DNA of 64,000 bases from Rhodoblastus sp963703385. Lineage in GTDB: Bacteria > Pseudomonadota > Alphaproteobacteria > Rhizobiales > Beijerinckiaceae. The stretch spans positions 496,001-560,000 of the forward strand of contig OY969816.1 in the NCBI GenBank assembly GCA_963703385.1, in the 5' to 3' direction. Shown here one piece after another: positions 35,997 through 45,159 of the stretch. Each line of letters begins with the position of its first letter. Position 1 is the first letter of the stretch. The notes beneath the pieces are model-generated. The model made no database searches and was not told the DNA's origin. It saw only the letters and a list, made by a program, of their open reading frames with translations. The translations under genes were made by a program, and so were the position numbers.

Positions 35997-36902
35997 TTAT
36001 TCTTCATCCGTCTCGACCTCGGGCGCTTGCTCCAGTTCTTGCGGCTGACCGTCATCCGTGACCTTCGGCGGCTTGATTTTCTTGTGCTTGGCGCTCTGGT
36101 GCAGCATTTCGATCTGCACCTGCTGGATTTCCGAGAGGCGTTGCCATTGCCGCGAGATGAGGTAGTCGATCTTTTCGTGCAGATGGTGGATTTCGAGTTC
36201 CGCCTTGAGGTTTACGCGATAGTCGTTGAAGGAGCGCTGACGGTCTTTTTCTTCCTGTCGCTTTTGGCTCATCATGATGACCGGCGCCTGGATCGCCGCA
36301 ATGCAGGACAGCACGAGATTTAGCAATATGAAGGGATAGGGATCGAACGCCGCCTGGTCGCCTTTAACGATGTTGTAAGCGATCCAGATCGCCAAAACGA
36401 CGGCGAATGACGTGAGAAACGCCCAACTCCCGCCGAAGCGCGCCAGCCCGTCCGAAAGGCGTTCTCCGAACGTGCGCTGTTCGTTGTATTCCTCTTCGGT
36501 GTTTTCGACGATGGTTTCCTGTTTCGCGATGCTTTCGGCGACCTCCCGGTCGAGTTCGGAGAATTCGCCGTGCTCCTGCTGGAGCAATTCTTCCACATAA
36601 AGCATCTGATAGCGGGCAAGTTCGCCATAGCTGATCTTCGCGTTCGCCGGCAGGTCCGGGAAGTCGCGCTGAATGCGCTCGGCGAGTGAGGGCCGCAAGC
36701 TGTCGATCCGGACCAATTGACGCTTGCGGTACTTGCGCCCGCTGATCGCCGAGGCCGCTTTCTTGACACGCTGTTTGATCTCGACGGACTCGTCTTCGCC
36801 GTCGATGAAGTCTTGTTCGTCTTCGAGGTCCTGCCCGTCAAGCTCCTGGTCCTCGAGGTTTTCATCAAGCGAAAGTTTGTCGCTGTTTGGCGTCGCGGAC
36901 AT
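35997..36902 (-). CDS. DUF1003 membrane protein
   Basis: 301 residues from the ATG at 36902 (GGAAGG upstream). A very acidic head is followed by the DUF1003 core: ERLSDGLARFGGSWAFLTSF, VVLAIWIAYNIV and PYPFILLNLVLSCIAAIQAP, then VIMMSQKRQEEKDR. Two membrane helices and a cytoplasmic coiled coil are predicted. The function is unproven. It is sometimes found with magnesium or cyclopropane-fatty-acid genes, neither of which is here. Confidence 0.85.
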   Translation of the reverse strand: MSATPNSDKLSLDENLEDQELDGQDLEDEQDFIDGEDESVEIKQRVKKAASAISGRKYRKRQLVRIDSLRPSLAERIQRDFPDLPANAKISYGELARYQMLYVEELLQQEHGEFSELDREVAESIAKQETIVENTEEEYNEQRTFGERLSDGLARFGGSWAFLTSFAVVLAIWIAYNIVKGDQAAFDPYPFILLNLVLSCIAAIQAPVIMMSQKRQEEKDRQRSFNDYRVNLKAELEIHHLHEKIDYLISRQWQRLSEIQQVQIEMLHQSAKHKKIKPPKVTDDGQPQELEQAPEVETDEE

Positions 36903-37134
36903 TGTCGCCTTCCAGAAAAAATGGTGTGTGGGCGCCCGAGGCGGCCGACCGAAAGGCGTTACCACAAAAATCGCGGACGGGCCAAAGTGGCTTCGGGCGG
37001 CGCGCGGTCTTCATCGATCGGACGTTGCAAAATTGGTCGACGAATGGCTTTCCAGCGCCAGGCAGGTCATCCGACCAAGGCCGGTCGCCCGCCCTGAGGC
37101 CGAAATCAAATTTCAGGCGCGGTTTCTCGCCTTT

Positions 37135-37788
37135 TCACGGCATGCCCGGCTGCGGGACCAGCGCCGGGCCGAAGCCGCCGTGCTGCTGAAAGGTGTTGAC
37201 CTCGACGCCCACCGTCAGATTGTCGGTGACGGCGTAGTTCACGCCCGCGCCAACCATGGTGACGCCGCTGGTCGGCTGCGAGCCGATCGCCATGTCGTTC
37301 AGCGCGGCGAAACCGACGGGCGCGCCGTTGATCGCGCTGGTCGGGCGGGCGAGGCCCGCGCCGAATGTCACATAGGGCATGAGCCGGCCCATGTCATAGC
37401 CGACCTTGACCTGGGCGAGGCCGAAATCATAGCCGCGCGGGCCCCATTTGGTGAGGCTCGGCAGATAGCCGACCGAGCCCTGCGCGCCGATGACGATGCG
37501 ATTGTCCAGCTCCTTGTAATAGCCGACGAAAGCGTCGCCGCCAAAACCGCCGCGCGCGCCATGGCCGGAGCCCGCGGCGCCGAAGAGATCGGTCCCGACG
37601 GTCAGGCCGGACCAGGGATTGGCGGGCGGCGGCGCCTCCCAGGGCGGCGGCGGGGCGGGCGTGAGCGCCGGCGGCGCGGCAAGGCTCGAGTCCCCGTCCC
37701 CTCCCGCGAAGAAGGGCAGGCCGTCGGCGCGCGCCGGCGCGGCGAAGGCAAGGCAAAGCAGAGCGGAACAGCAGGCGGCGCGGATCAT
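37135..37788 (-). CDS. Outer-membrane beta-barrel protein (Omp25/31-like)
   Basis: 217 residues from the ATG at 37788; GAGG six bases upstream favours this over the ATG at 37800. Signal peptide MIRAACCSALLCLAFAAPARA. A Pro-rich linker follows, then alternating beta segments (GGFGGDAFVGYYKELDNRIV, GLAQVKVGYDMGRLMPYVTF, VTDNLTVGVEVNTFQQHG). Hyphomicrobiales have many such small porin-like surface proteins. The ending PQPGMP lacks the usual terminal Phe. Confidence 0.7.
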   Translation of the reverse strand: MIRAACCSALLCLAFAAPARADGLPFFAGGDGDSSLAAPPALTPAPPPPWEAPPPANPWSGLTVGTDLFGAAGSGHGARGGFGGDAFVGYYKELDNRIVIGAQGSVGYLPSLTKWGPRGYDFGLAQVKVGYDMGRLMPYVTFGAGLARPTSAINGAPVGFAALNDMAIGSQPTSGVTMVGAGVNYAVTDNLTVGVEVNTFQQHGGFGPALVPQPGMP

Positions 37789-37984
37789 TAAAAACCTCAT
37801 CGGGCGACGATACTATAATCGCAGGCCAAACGGGCTGCAAAGTGGCGGACGCCAACCACGTCTTGGAAAAAACGCGATGCGATCCGCTTCGGATCGACCA
37901 TCCGCGCCAGGTAACCAAAAAGCAAAATGTCCAGATTATCTTCGGTTCGGCGCGACGCCTGATGCGAGACGAACGGGATTGAAC

Positions 37985-38560
37985 ATGCGTTTGAATCTGA
38001 AACCATTTGCTTTCCCGGAACGGACCAGCGGAACGTTCCGCGCCGAACTGGCGTCGACCGTCTTCATCTGCCTCTATTTGAGCACCCACATTCCCTTCAT
38101 CGTCGCGCATTTCTGGCGGCTGGCCGTCCCGATCGCCTTGCTCGCCGCCTGCTATGCCCTGAAAGTCGCCTTGATGGTCTGGCTGGAGCTGCGCGGCGGG
38201 ACCGCATGGGATTTCGGCCATTCGCCGAAACTCGTGATCAACGGTCCCTATCGCTACAATCGAAATCCGGTTTATCTCGTCGTGGTGGCGCAATTCGCGC
38301 TGTGGTTCGCGATCGTGGCTTTTTGCGAAATCCAGGCAGTCAAGCTCGGCGGCGGGTTCGGCCCGGCGATGTTCTGGGTGGTCGGCGCCGCTTTGAGCAT
38401 GATCGGTCCGTGGCTTTATTACGACCGCGTCGCGATCCCCCGCGAGGAGAAGCGTCTCGCCGAAGATCACGGAGCGGAATTTATCGATTATTGCGCCCGG
38501 ATCCCCCGATGGGGCGTGAGATTCGCTCCGCCCGTTCCTCCGCAAGACAAGGCGGCGTGA
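37985..38560 (+). CDS. Isoprenylcysteine carboxyl methyltransferase-family membrane protein
   Basis: 191 residues from the ATG at 37985. Three to five helices, with the PEMT/ICMT motif LVINGPYRYNRNPVYLVVVA and the C-terminal EEKRLAEDHGAEFIDYCARI. Bacterial members methylate lipids or small acids with S-adenosylmethionine, and the substrate is rarely known. The upstream frame is open but has no family similarity. It converges with nadD, 13 bases apart. Confidence 0.8.
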   Translation: MRLNLKPFAFPERTSGTFRAELASTVFICLYLSTHIPFIVAHFWRLAVPIALLAACYALKVALMVWLELRGGTAWDFGHSPKLVINGPYRYNRNPVYLVVVAQFALWFAIVAFCEIQAVKLGGGFGPAMFWVVGAALSMIGPWLYYDRVAIPREEKRLAEDHGAEFIDYCARIPRWGVRFAPPVPPQDKAA

Positions 38561-38573
38561 CAAAGCCGCCGCT

Positions 38574-39185
38574 TCAAGGGATCTGCTTGATAAAATCGGA
38601 TCGCGTGGCGCGCAACTGGGTCGACGACAGGGACGACCTCGGGCCGTGCAGCACGATCAGGGCCGGCGGGCGGCGCAAGGCGAGGTGTTTCGCCTGCGAT
38701 TCCGGCAGGCGGCGGCGGGCGAACCAGCTTGCGGCCAGGCCGCGTTCGGCGCGATGGGTCGCGCCGGGCCGGTCGACCACCAGGATCGGCAGTTTGCGCG
38801 CGATCTCGCGCCAGCGTCTCCAGCGGAAAAATGTGGCGAGGTTGTCCGCTCCCATGATCCAGACGAAATGGACGCCGGGGCAGGAACGGCGCAGGAAATC
38901 CACGGTCTGAAAGGAATAGACGGCGCCGACATCCGCCTCGAATCCGGTGACCACCACGCGCGGGTCGCGCATCAGCCGGCGCGCCGCCGCCATGCGCTCG
39001 GACAAGGACGGCAGGCCCTCGCGCGATTTCAGCGGATTGCCGGGCGACACCATCAGCCAGATTCGATCGAGCCCGAGGCGCTTCAGCGCCAGTTCGCAAA
39101 CCAGGGCGTGGCCCGCATGCGGCGGATTGAACGACCCGCCGAACAGGCCGATCCGCATGCCGCGCGAAAATGGCGGCAGAATCAC
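38574..39185 (-). CDS. nadD: Nicotinate-nucleotide adenylyltransferase
   Basis: 203 residues. The nucleotidyltransferase motif is GLFGGSFNPPHAGH, and the second motif SSTQLRATRSDF is near the C-terminus. It adenylylates nicotinate mononucleotide in NAD synthesis. The GTG start at 39185 overlaps the proA stop by four bases (GTGA). An ATG at 39158 is an alternative. The proA-nadD pairing is usual in Hyphomicrobiales (followed elsewhere by rsfS, not seen here). Confidence 0.93.
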   Translation of the reverse strand: MILPPFSRGMRIGLFGGSFNPPHAGHALVCELALKRLGLDRIWLMVSPGNPLKSREGLPSLSERMAAARRLMRDPRVVVTGFEADVGAVYSFQTVDFLRRSCPGVHFVWIMGADNLATFFRWRRWREIARKLPILVVDRPGATHRAERGLAASWFARRRLPESQAKHLALRRPPALIVLHGPRSSLSSTQLRATRSDFIKQIP

Positions 39186-40498
39186 GGCCGCGTCTGTCCG
39201 TCGCCGTGGACGACATATTTGAACGAGGTGAGCTGCGCCACCCCGACCGGGCCGCGCGCATGCATCCGCCCGGTCGCAATGCCGATCTCCGCGCCAAAAC
39301 CGAATTCGCCGCCATCAGCGAATTGGGTCGAGGCGTTGTGGATCACGATCGCCGAATCCACCTCGCGCAGGAATTTCTCCGCCTTTTGAGCGTTTTCGGT
39401 GACGATGCAGTCGGTGTGATGCGAGCCGTAGGTTTCGATATGGTCGATCGCGCCCTGCACGCCCTCGACCAGTTTCGCGGCGATGATCGCGTCGAGATAT
39501 TCGGCGCGCCAATCCTCCTCCGCCGCAGCAACGACGCGCGCGTCAGCCTTTTGCGCCGCCTCGTCGCCGCGCACCTCGCATTGCGCGTCGAGCATCAGCC
39601 GGACCAGAGGCGCAAGCAGGCGCTCCGCGCCCTCTCGGTCCACCAGCAGCGTCTCCGCCGCGCCGCAGATGCCGGTGCGGCGCATCTTGGCGTTGAGCAG
39701 GATCTTTTTCGCCTTTTCGAGATCGGCCTCGGCGTCCACATAGACATGGACCACGCCTTCGAGGTGGGCGAAGACCGGCACCCGCGCCTCCGCCTGCACC
39801 CGCGCCACCAGGCTCTTGCCGCCGCGCGGCACGATTACGTCGATCGCGCCATTGAGGCCGCGCAGCATGGCGCCCACGGCGGCGCGGTCGCGGGTGGGAA
39901 TGAGCTGGATGCTCGCTTCCGGCAGGCCAGCCTCCTTGAGGCCGGCGGCGAGACACGAATGGATCAGCCGCGAGGAATGAAAACTCTCCGAGCCGGCGCG
40001 CAGAATGGCGGCGTTGCCGGCCTTGAGGCAGAGCCCGCCGGCGTCGGCGGTGACATTGGGCCGGCTCTCGAAAATCACCCCGACCACGCCGAGCGGCGTC
40101 GAGACGCGCTCGATCCGCAAGCCGTTGGGCCGCTCGAAAGTCTCCAGCAGCCGGCCCACGGGGTCCGGCAGGTCGGCGATCTCCTCAACACTCCGGGCGA
40201 TGGCGGCGATGCGCTTGTCGTCGAGCATCAGGCGGTCGAGCAGCGCCGGCCCGAGGTTCTTGGCCCGGGCGTTGGCCATGTCGAGCGCATTGGCCTCGAG
40301 CAGGTCCGGCTGGCGGGCGAGCAGAACTCTGGCGGCGGCGCGCAGGGCAAGATTTTTCTGCTCCGGCGAGGCGAGCGCCAGCACGCGCGCGGCCTTGCGC
40401 GCCTCGCGTCCGATCGCCAGAACGGCCGTTTCAAGATCGGCGGCCCCGCCGTCCGCCACATTCAGGCTTTCCATCGCGTTTGGTCCGAGCGTCTTCAT
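39182..40498 (-). CDS. proA: Gamma-glutamyl phosphate reductase
   Basis: 438 residues from the ATG at 40498; MES at 40474 is an alternative. Motifs: IFESRPNVTADAGGLCLKAG (NADPH region) and AKMRRTGICGAAETLLVDRE with catalytic Cys at about residue 278. It reduces glutamyl phosphate made by ProB to the semialdehyde in proline synthesis. It is coupled to nadD downstream. A repeat and an IS element lie upstream. Confidence 0.97.
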   Translation of the reverse strand: MKTLGPNAMESLNVADGGAADLETAVLAIGREARKAARVLALASPEQKNLALRAAARVLLARQPDLLEANALDMANARAKNLGPALLDRLMLDDKRIAAIARSVEEIADLPDPVGRLLETFERPNGLRIERVSTPLGVVGVIFESRPNVTADAGGLCLKAGNAAILRAGSESFHSSRLIHSCLAAGLKEAGLPEASIQLIPTRDRAAVGAMLRGLNGAIDVIVPRGGKSLVARVQAEARVPVFAHLEGVVHVYVDAEADLEKAKKILLNAKMRRTGICGAAETLLVDREGAERLLAPLVRLMLDAQCEVRGDEAAQKADARVVAAAEEDWRAEYLDAIIAAKLVEGVQGAIDHIETYGSHHTDCIVTENAQKAEKFLREVDSAIVIHNASTQFADGGEFGFGAEIGIATGRMHARGPVGVAQLTSFKYVVHGDGQTRP

Positions 40499-40650
40499 CA
40501 AGTTGAAATCGAGCAGCGAGATTTAGCAGACCAGGCGCTGGCCGCCAAACGCGGCCCGTGGCGCCGGATGTGGCGGAAGCGCCGCATTTCTCCTTTTTCC
40601 GCCGCATCCCCTTGGCTCACGCCTCATTTCGGTCAAGATGCCGTCAAGCC

Positions 40651-40753
40651 AGAGCATGTTCCGTTATTTTGGAATCGGAAGAATGCTCTAGCTCATTGTT
40701 TCAACGCATATTCTTGTCCGAAAAGTCTGCAACTTTTCGGGAATATGCTCTAG
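40651..40753. repeat. Dispersed palindromic repeat, copy 3
   Basis: AGAGCATGTTCCG with CGGAAGAATGCTCT forms module one. CATTGTTTCAACGCATATTCTTG links to CCGAAAAGTCTGCAACTTTTCGGGAATATGCTCTAG. The final CTAG touches the left end of the IS5 element. Confidence 0.85.
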
Positions 40754-42067
40754 CAGGCTGCTGAAAAACTCACAGCTTTGCGAGCTTTGGCATGATTCCC
40801 TTGATGCGTGTTGCGGGGAAGGGATTCGTTGGATGCGGGGTCAGGATCGAACGAGCGGTTCGCTATTTTCCTACGTCGATCTTGACGGGCGGTTTCCGCG
40901 GAAGCACCCGCTGCGCGCCATGCGCGAGCTTGTGAACGCATCGCTCACCGCGATGGATGCCTCGTTTGATGCGCTCTACAAAGCCGAGGGGCGGCCCTCG
41001 ATTCCACCGGAACGTCTGCTGCGCGCAACGCTTTTGCAGATGCTTTACACCATCCGCTCGGAACGCCAGCTGGTGGAGCGGATTGAGTATGACCTGTTGT
41101 TTGGCTGGTTCGTCGGGCTCGGAATCGACGATGATGTTTTCGACGCCTCGATTTTCTCCAAGAACCGCGACCGGTTGCTGACAACGGCGATCGCGCAAGA
41201 GTTTCTGGCTGCGTTGCTGGCGTTGCCACAAGTGAAGAAGCTTTTGAGCGCCGAGCATTTTTCGGTCGATGGCACGATGCTGAAAGCCTGCGTGTCGATG
41301 AAGAGTTTCCGGGCGAAGGACGGCTCGGACGAGCCGCCGTCGCCGGGCCGCAACGGCGAGCGCGATTTCAAGAAGCAAAGGCGGTCGAACGAGACGCACG
41401 CCTCGACAACCGACAAGGACGCGCGGCTTTATCGCAAGGCGGAGGGCCAGGAGAGCAAGCTCGCCTATCTCGGCCACGCACTGATGGAGAACCGTAACGG
41501 GCTGGCGGTTGGCGGCGACGCCACGTTGGCGAGCGGCACGGCGGAGCGTGGCGCGGCGACGACGCTGACGAAGGACTTGCCCGAAGGCGCGACACTGGGA
41601 GCGGACAAGAACTACGACGCGGAAGCCTTCGTCGAGGATTTGAAGGCCCGCAAGATCGTACCGCACATCGCCATCAATGCGACGGTGAGCAAGTTGGGCA
41701 AGGTTCGAAAGACGGCGGTCCCGCCGGAGGTCGCGGCCAGCACCGGCTACGAGATCAGCATGCGTTGCCGCAAGCGGATCGAGGAAATTTTCGGTTGGGG
41801 CAAAATCATCGGCGGCCTCGCGCAGTTGAGAGTGCGCGGTCTCGACAAGGTCAAGGCGGTTTTCACCCTTGGCCTCGCCGCCTACAACATCGTTCGCCTG
41901 CCGAAGCTACTTCAGACGACAGGCGAAATGCGCCTTTATGGAGGGGAATAGCCAGAAATGCCGGGGAAAGGCGCTGTTGTTAATCGCTCGTCGAGCCTTT
42001 CCCGGCTAAAAATCCCGCTTGCGCCCGCAAATTGTGGGCACACAAGGCGTTTTTCAGCAGCCTGCTA
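40751..42067 (+). mobile_element. IS5-family insertion sequence
   Basis: 1317 bp. The ends share TAGCAGGCTGCTGAAAAAC (40751-40769 and, reversed, 42049-42067). The flanks CTAG and CTAA fit the CTAR target of IS5, with one mismatch between copies. The left edge lies in the end of the dispersed repeat, and the right edge overlaps the PBP stop codon. Confidence 0.85.
40833..41951 (+). CDS. IS5-family transposase
   Basis: 372 residues. N-terminal DUF772 domain (GRPSIPPERLLRATLLQMLY). DDE residues are in EHFSVDGTMLKACVSMKSFR, LGADKNYDAEAF and RKRIEEIFGWGKIIGG. The gene is intact with both terminal repeats present. Confidence 0.93.
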   Translation: MRGQDRTSGSLFSYVDLDGRFPRKHPLRAMRELVNASLTAMDASFDALYKAEGRPSIPPERLLRATLLQMLYTIRSERQLVERIEYDLLFGWFVGLGIDDDVFDASIFSKNRDRLLTTAIAQEFLAALLALPQVKKLLSAEHFSVDGTMLKACVSMKSFRAKDGSDEPPSPGRNGERDFKKQRRSNETHASTTDKDARLYRKAEGQESKLAYLGHALMENRNGLAVGGDATLASGTAERGAATTLTKDLPEGATLGADKNYDAEAFVEDLKARKIVPHIAINATVSKLGKVRKTAVPPEVAASTGYEISMRCRKRIEEIFGWGKIIGGLAQLRVRGLDKVKAVFTLGLAAYNIVRLPKLLQTTGEMRLYGGE

Positions 42068-44287
42068 ACGCAGATCGACGACCGGCGGCAACCGCGGTGG
42101 CGCAGCCGCCATTTCCGCCGCGGCGAAACGCCGGTGGGGCAGGCCCAGCGCGCCGCGGATTTCGCCGGTCGATTTCATCAGATTTTCGATGGTCCCGAGG
42201 GCTTCCGACGATTTGTGAGACAATTGCTCGCGGAGCTTCACAATCGGGCCGCCCCCGGCGTCGGCGGCCTGGGCCGCAGGGGCCTGCTGCGCTTCGAGCG
42301 TCATGCCGGGCAGGGGTTTCAGATCGACGCCGACATGGGCGAATTGCATGATGTCGTGCCAGGTCGCGGCGGGCAGGGTGCCGCCCGTCACCTTGTTCAT
42401 CGGGTCGCCGTCGTCGTTGCCGAACCAGACCACGCCGACGAAATTGCCGGTATAGCCGCAAAACCAGGCGTCCTTGTAATCGTTGGTGGTGCCGGTCTTG
42501 CCGGCGACCTCGATTCCCGGAAGCTGGGCGCGCCGTCCCGTGCCCTGCTCGACCACCTGGTGCATCATCGAAACGAGCTCGTCGATATAGAACGGGTCGA
42601 CGACCTGGAGCGGCTTTTCGCCGTCACGGTCGTGGCTGTAAACCAGCGAGCCGCGGCTGTTGTAAATCTCCAGCGCGGCATAGGGCGTGACCCTCTTGCC
42701 GCCATTGGCGAAGGCGGAAAAAGCGGTGGCCTGGTCCATGGGCTTCACCTCGTCGGCGCCGAGCGGCAGCGACTGGGTGTCGGGCAAGGGCGCGGTGACG
42801 CCGAGCCGGCGCGCCGTGGCGATGATGCGCTTGCGGCCGCGCCGGGCGTCGCCGTCGCCGATCGCGATCGACAGGCGCACCGCCACCGTATTCAGCGAAT
42901 GGGCGAGCGCCTCCCACAACGGCAGGCGGCCCCAATATTTGCCGCCGTAATTCCTCGGGCACCAGGCGCCGAGGCAGATCGGCGCGTCCACGACCTCGGT
43001 GTCGGGGTTGAATTTCCCGCTCATCAAGGCGGTGAGATAGACATAGGGCTTGAAGGACGAGCCCGGCTGGCGGTAGGCGTCGGTGACGCGGTTGAACTGG
43101 CTGACGGCGTAGTCGCGCCCGCCGACCAGCGCCCGCACCGCGCCGTCGAGCTGCAGCACGATGGCCGCCGCCTGATGGGCGTTGGCGCTCGGCCCGTTCT
43201 CGCGCAGCATCTGGTCGATCGTGTCCTCGGCCTTCTGCTGGAGGCTGGAATCGAGCGCCGCGCGCACGGTGAGCACGCGGTCCTTGCCGAGCTTGCCGGC
43301 GTCGGCCAGGGCCTTGACCTCGCTGAACGCCCAGTCGAGATACCAATTGGGCGCCGAGCTTTCGCCGCCGCGATCGACCGGGGCGGCCGGGTGGCGCAGC
43401 GCGTCCGCGATCTGGTTCTCCTGCAGATAGCCCGCAATGACCATATTGTTGAGCACCTCGTTGGCGCGGGCGCGGGCGGCGGGCAGATTGACGCTGGGCG
43501 CGAATTTGGACGGCGCCTTGAACAGGCCGGCGAGCATGGCGGCCTGGGCGAGCGTCACGTCCTTGATCGAGCGGCCGAAATAGAATTGCGCCGCCGCCTG
43601 GATGCCGAACGTGCCGCCGCCCATATAGGCGCGGTCGAGATAAAGCCGCAAAATCTGCTTCTTGGCGAGGTGCGACTCCAGCCAGAAGGCCAAGAACGCC
43701 TCGTTGATCTTGCGGGTGAGCGTGCGCTCGTTGGAAAGGAACAGGTTCTTGGCGAGCTGCTGGGTGAGCGTCGAGCCGCCCTGCACCACGCCGGAGGCGC
43801 GGGCGTTGACGGTCAGCGCCCGCAGCAGGCCGATCGGATCGACGCCCCAATGGTCGTAAAAGCGGCGGTCCTCGGTCGCGAGCACCGCCTGGATCACATA
43901 ATCGGGATATTCGTCGAGCGGCACGGCGTCGTCATGGAGGATGCCGCGCCGGCCGACCTCCTTGCCGTATCGGTCATCGAAAGTGACGGCGAGATCGGTC
44001 TGTTTCAGCCAGTCGCGCGCGGCGGTGAGGCGGAAGGCGGGCTGAGCCAGGGCGACCATCACCAGCCCGGCGAAAACGCCGAGCGTCAGCGCCTCGCAAG
44101 CGAGATCGGCCGCGACGCGAGTCCCACCGCGCGCATGGAACCGCTCCATGAAGGCGGAAAAATCGCGCCACAGCTCGCCCGATTCCACGCCGAGCGAATA
44201 GAACGCGCTGTCGATCCAGGAATCGATCCCGAGCAGCGCGTTGTTCAGCGCGCGGAACCATTTGGCTGTGCTGAAATCATAGGCCAA
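42065..44287 (-). CDS. Class A penicillin-binding protein (PBP1-type)
   Basis: About 740 residues. One N-terminal membrane helix (LTLGVFAGLVMVALAQPAF). Glycosyltransferase motifs: ATEDRRFYDHWGVD, GGSTLTQQLAKN and RAYMGGGTFGIQAAAQFYFG. Transpeptidase motifs: PGSSFKPY (Ser nucleophile), SLN and AGKTGTTNDYKDAWF. It polymerises and crosslinks peptidoglycan in the periplasm. The start is uncertain: a TTG at 44287 with GGAG upstream fits, while the open frame reaches 44398. The stop TAG lies in the IS5/repeat boundary. Confidence 0.92.
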   Translation of the reverse strand: MAYDFSTAKWFRALNNALLGIDSWIDSAFYSLGVESGELWRDFSAFMERFHARGGTRVAADLACEALTLGVFAGLVMVALAQPAFRLTAARDWLKQTDLAVTFDDRYGKEVGRRGILHDDAVPLDEYPDYVIQAVLATEDRRFYDHWGVDPIGLLRALTVNARASGVVQGGSTLTQQLAKNLFLSNERTLTRKINEAFLAFWLESHLAKKQILRLYLDRAYMGGGTFGIQAAAQFYFGRSIKDVTLAQAAMLAGLFKAPSKFAPSVNLPAARARANEVLNNMVIAGYLQENQIADALRHPAAPVDRGGESSAPNWYLDWAFSEVKALADAGKLGKDRVLTVRAALDSSLQQKAEDTIDQMLRENGPSANAHQAAAIVLQLDGAVRALVGGRDYAVSQFNRVTDAYRQPGSSFKPYVYLTALMSGKFNPDTEVVDAPICLGAWCPRNYGGKYWGRLPLWEALAHSLNTVAVRLSIAIGDGDARRGRKRIIATARRLGVTAPLPDTQSLPLGADEVKPMDQATAFSAFANGGKRVTPYAALEIYNSRGSLVYSHDRDGEKPLQVVDPFYIDELVSMMHQVVEQGTGRRAQLPGIEVAGKTGTTNDYKDAWFCGYTGNFVGVVWFGNDDGDPMNKVTGGTLPAATWHDIMQFAHVGVDLKPLPGMTLEAQQAPAAQAADAGGGPIVKLREQLSHKSSEALGTIENLMKSTGEIRGALGLPHRRFAAAEMAAAPPRLPPVVDLR

Positions 44288-44421
44288 GGCGGCCCCGCTC
44301 CATTCCTGTCCCGCGGGCCTTGACAGAGAGCCCGCGCCGACGCCTAAACATTGTCTTAACGCCTTCAGCCCGCAAGGGCAAAATGCGCGCCAGCGCAATC
44401 CGCGCCATTTTGAAACAGGCC

Positions 44422-44943
44422 ATGTCCGAGACCAAAAAACCGCGCGCCGCCCGTTCGCCGGACCACCCGTTCTGGCGCGGCCGGGCGCTGGCTGATTTCA
44501 CCAGGGCGGAATGGGAAAGCCTGTGCGACGGCTGCGGCCGCTGCTGTCTGGTCAAGCTGGAGGACGAGGACAGCGGCGCCATCCATTTCACCGATGTCGG
44601 CTGCCGCCTGCTCGACCCGGCGACGGCGCGCTGCCGCGACTATCGCCATCGCGCGCGGCGGGTGAGGGACTGCATCCGCCTGACCCCGGAGAGCGCCGCC
44701 AGCCTGACCTGGCTGCCGCCGACCTGCGCCTATCGGCTGCTGGCGCGCGGCGAGGACCTGCCGGACTGGCACCCTTTGGTCAGCGGCCGGCGGGAAAGCG
44801 TGGTCGAGGCCGGGATTTCCATTGTGGGACGGGTCGGCGCGCTGGAGGACGAATTGCCGGTCGAGGCTCTGGTCGATCACATCGTCGCCTGGCCCGGCAA
44901 GGTCCCCAAGGCGGCCAAACCGGGGCGAAGGAAAAAAGCTTAA
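44422..44943 (+). CDS. YcgN/UPF0260-family cysteine-cluster protein
   Basis: 173 residues from the ATG at 44422. It has the family pattern HPFWRGRALADFTRAEWESL, then CDGCGRCCLVKLEDED (a Cys cluster likely to bind a metal or Fe-S), CRDYRHRARRV, LPPTCAYRLLARGEDLPDWH and HPLVSG. The function is unproven. Divergent from the PBP gene; the shared upstream region is about 130 bases. Confidence 0.88.
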   Translation: MSETKKPRAARSPDHPFWRGRALADFTRAEWESLCDGCGRCCLVKLEDEDSGAIHFTDVGCRLLDPATARCRDYRHRARRVRDCIRLTPESAASLTWLPPTCAYRLLARGEDLPDWHPLVSGRRESVVEAGISIVGRVGALEDELPVEALVDHIVAWPGKVPKAAKPGRRKKA

Positions 44944-45054
44944 GGCGGTCTTGGCCGTTAACCGCCGCTTTACGCCCGAAACGGGATTTTGCGATCAGGA
45001 CGGGAATATCTCCTGAACGAATCGCTGCTCTCGATTTTTGCCTGTTTGTTCCTT

Positions 45055-45159
45055 CAGAGCCTTTTCCGATCCGATTGAATCGGATCTGGGCTGTCGTTTT
45101 TTGTTTTAACGCGTTTTCTTCACGCGACCCGGCGGCCACTTCGCTTGAAAACGCTCTAG
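45055..45159. repeat. Dispersed palindromic repeat, copy 4 (variant)
   Basis: AGAGCCTTTTCCGATCCGATTGAATCGGATCTGGGCT is the first module. GTTTTAACGCGTTTTCTTCACGCG links to ACTTCGCTTGAAAACGCTCTAG. The terminal CTA (45156-45158) is the stop codon of the methyltransferase on the minus strand. Confidence 0.75.
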
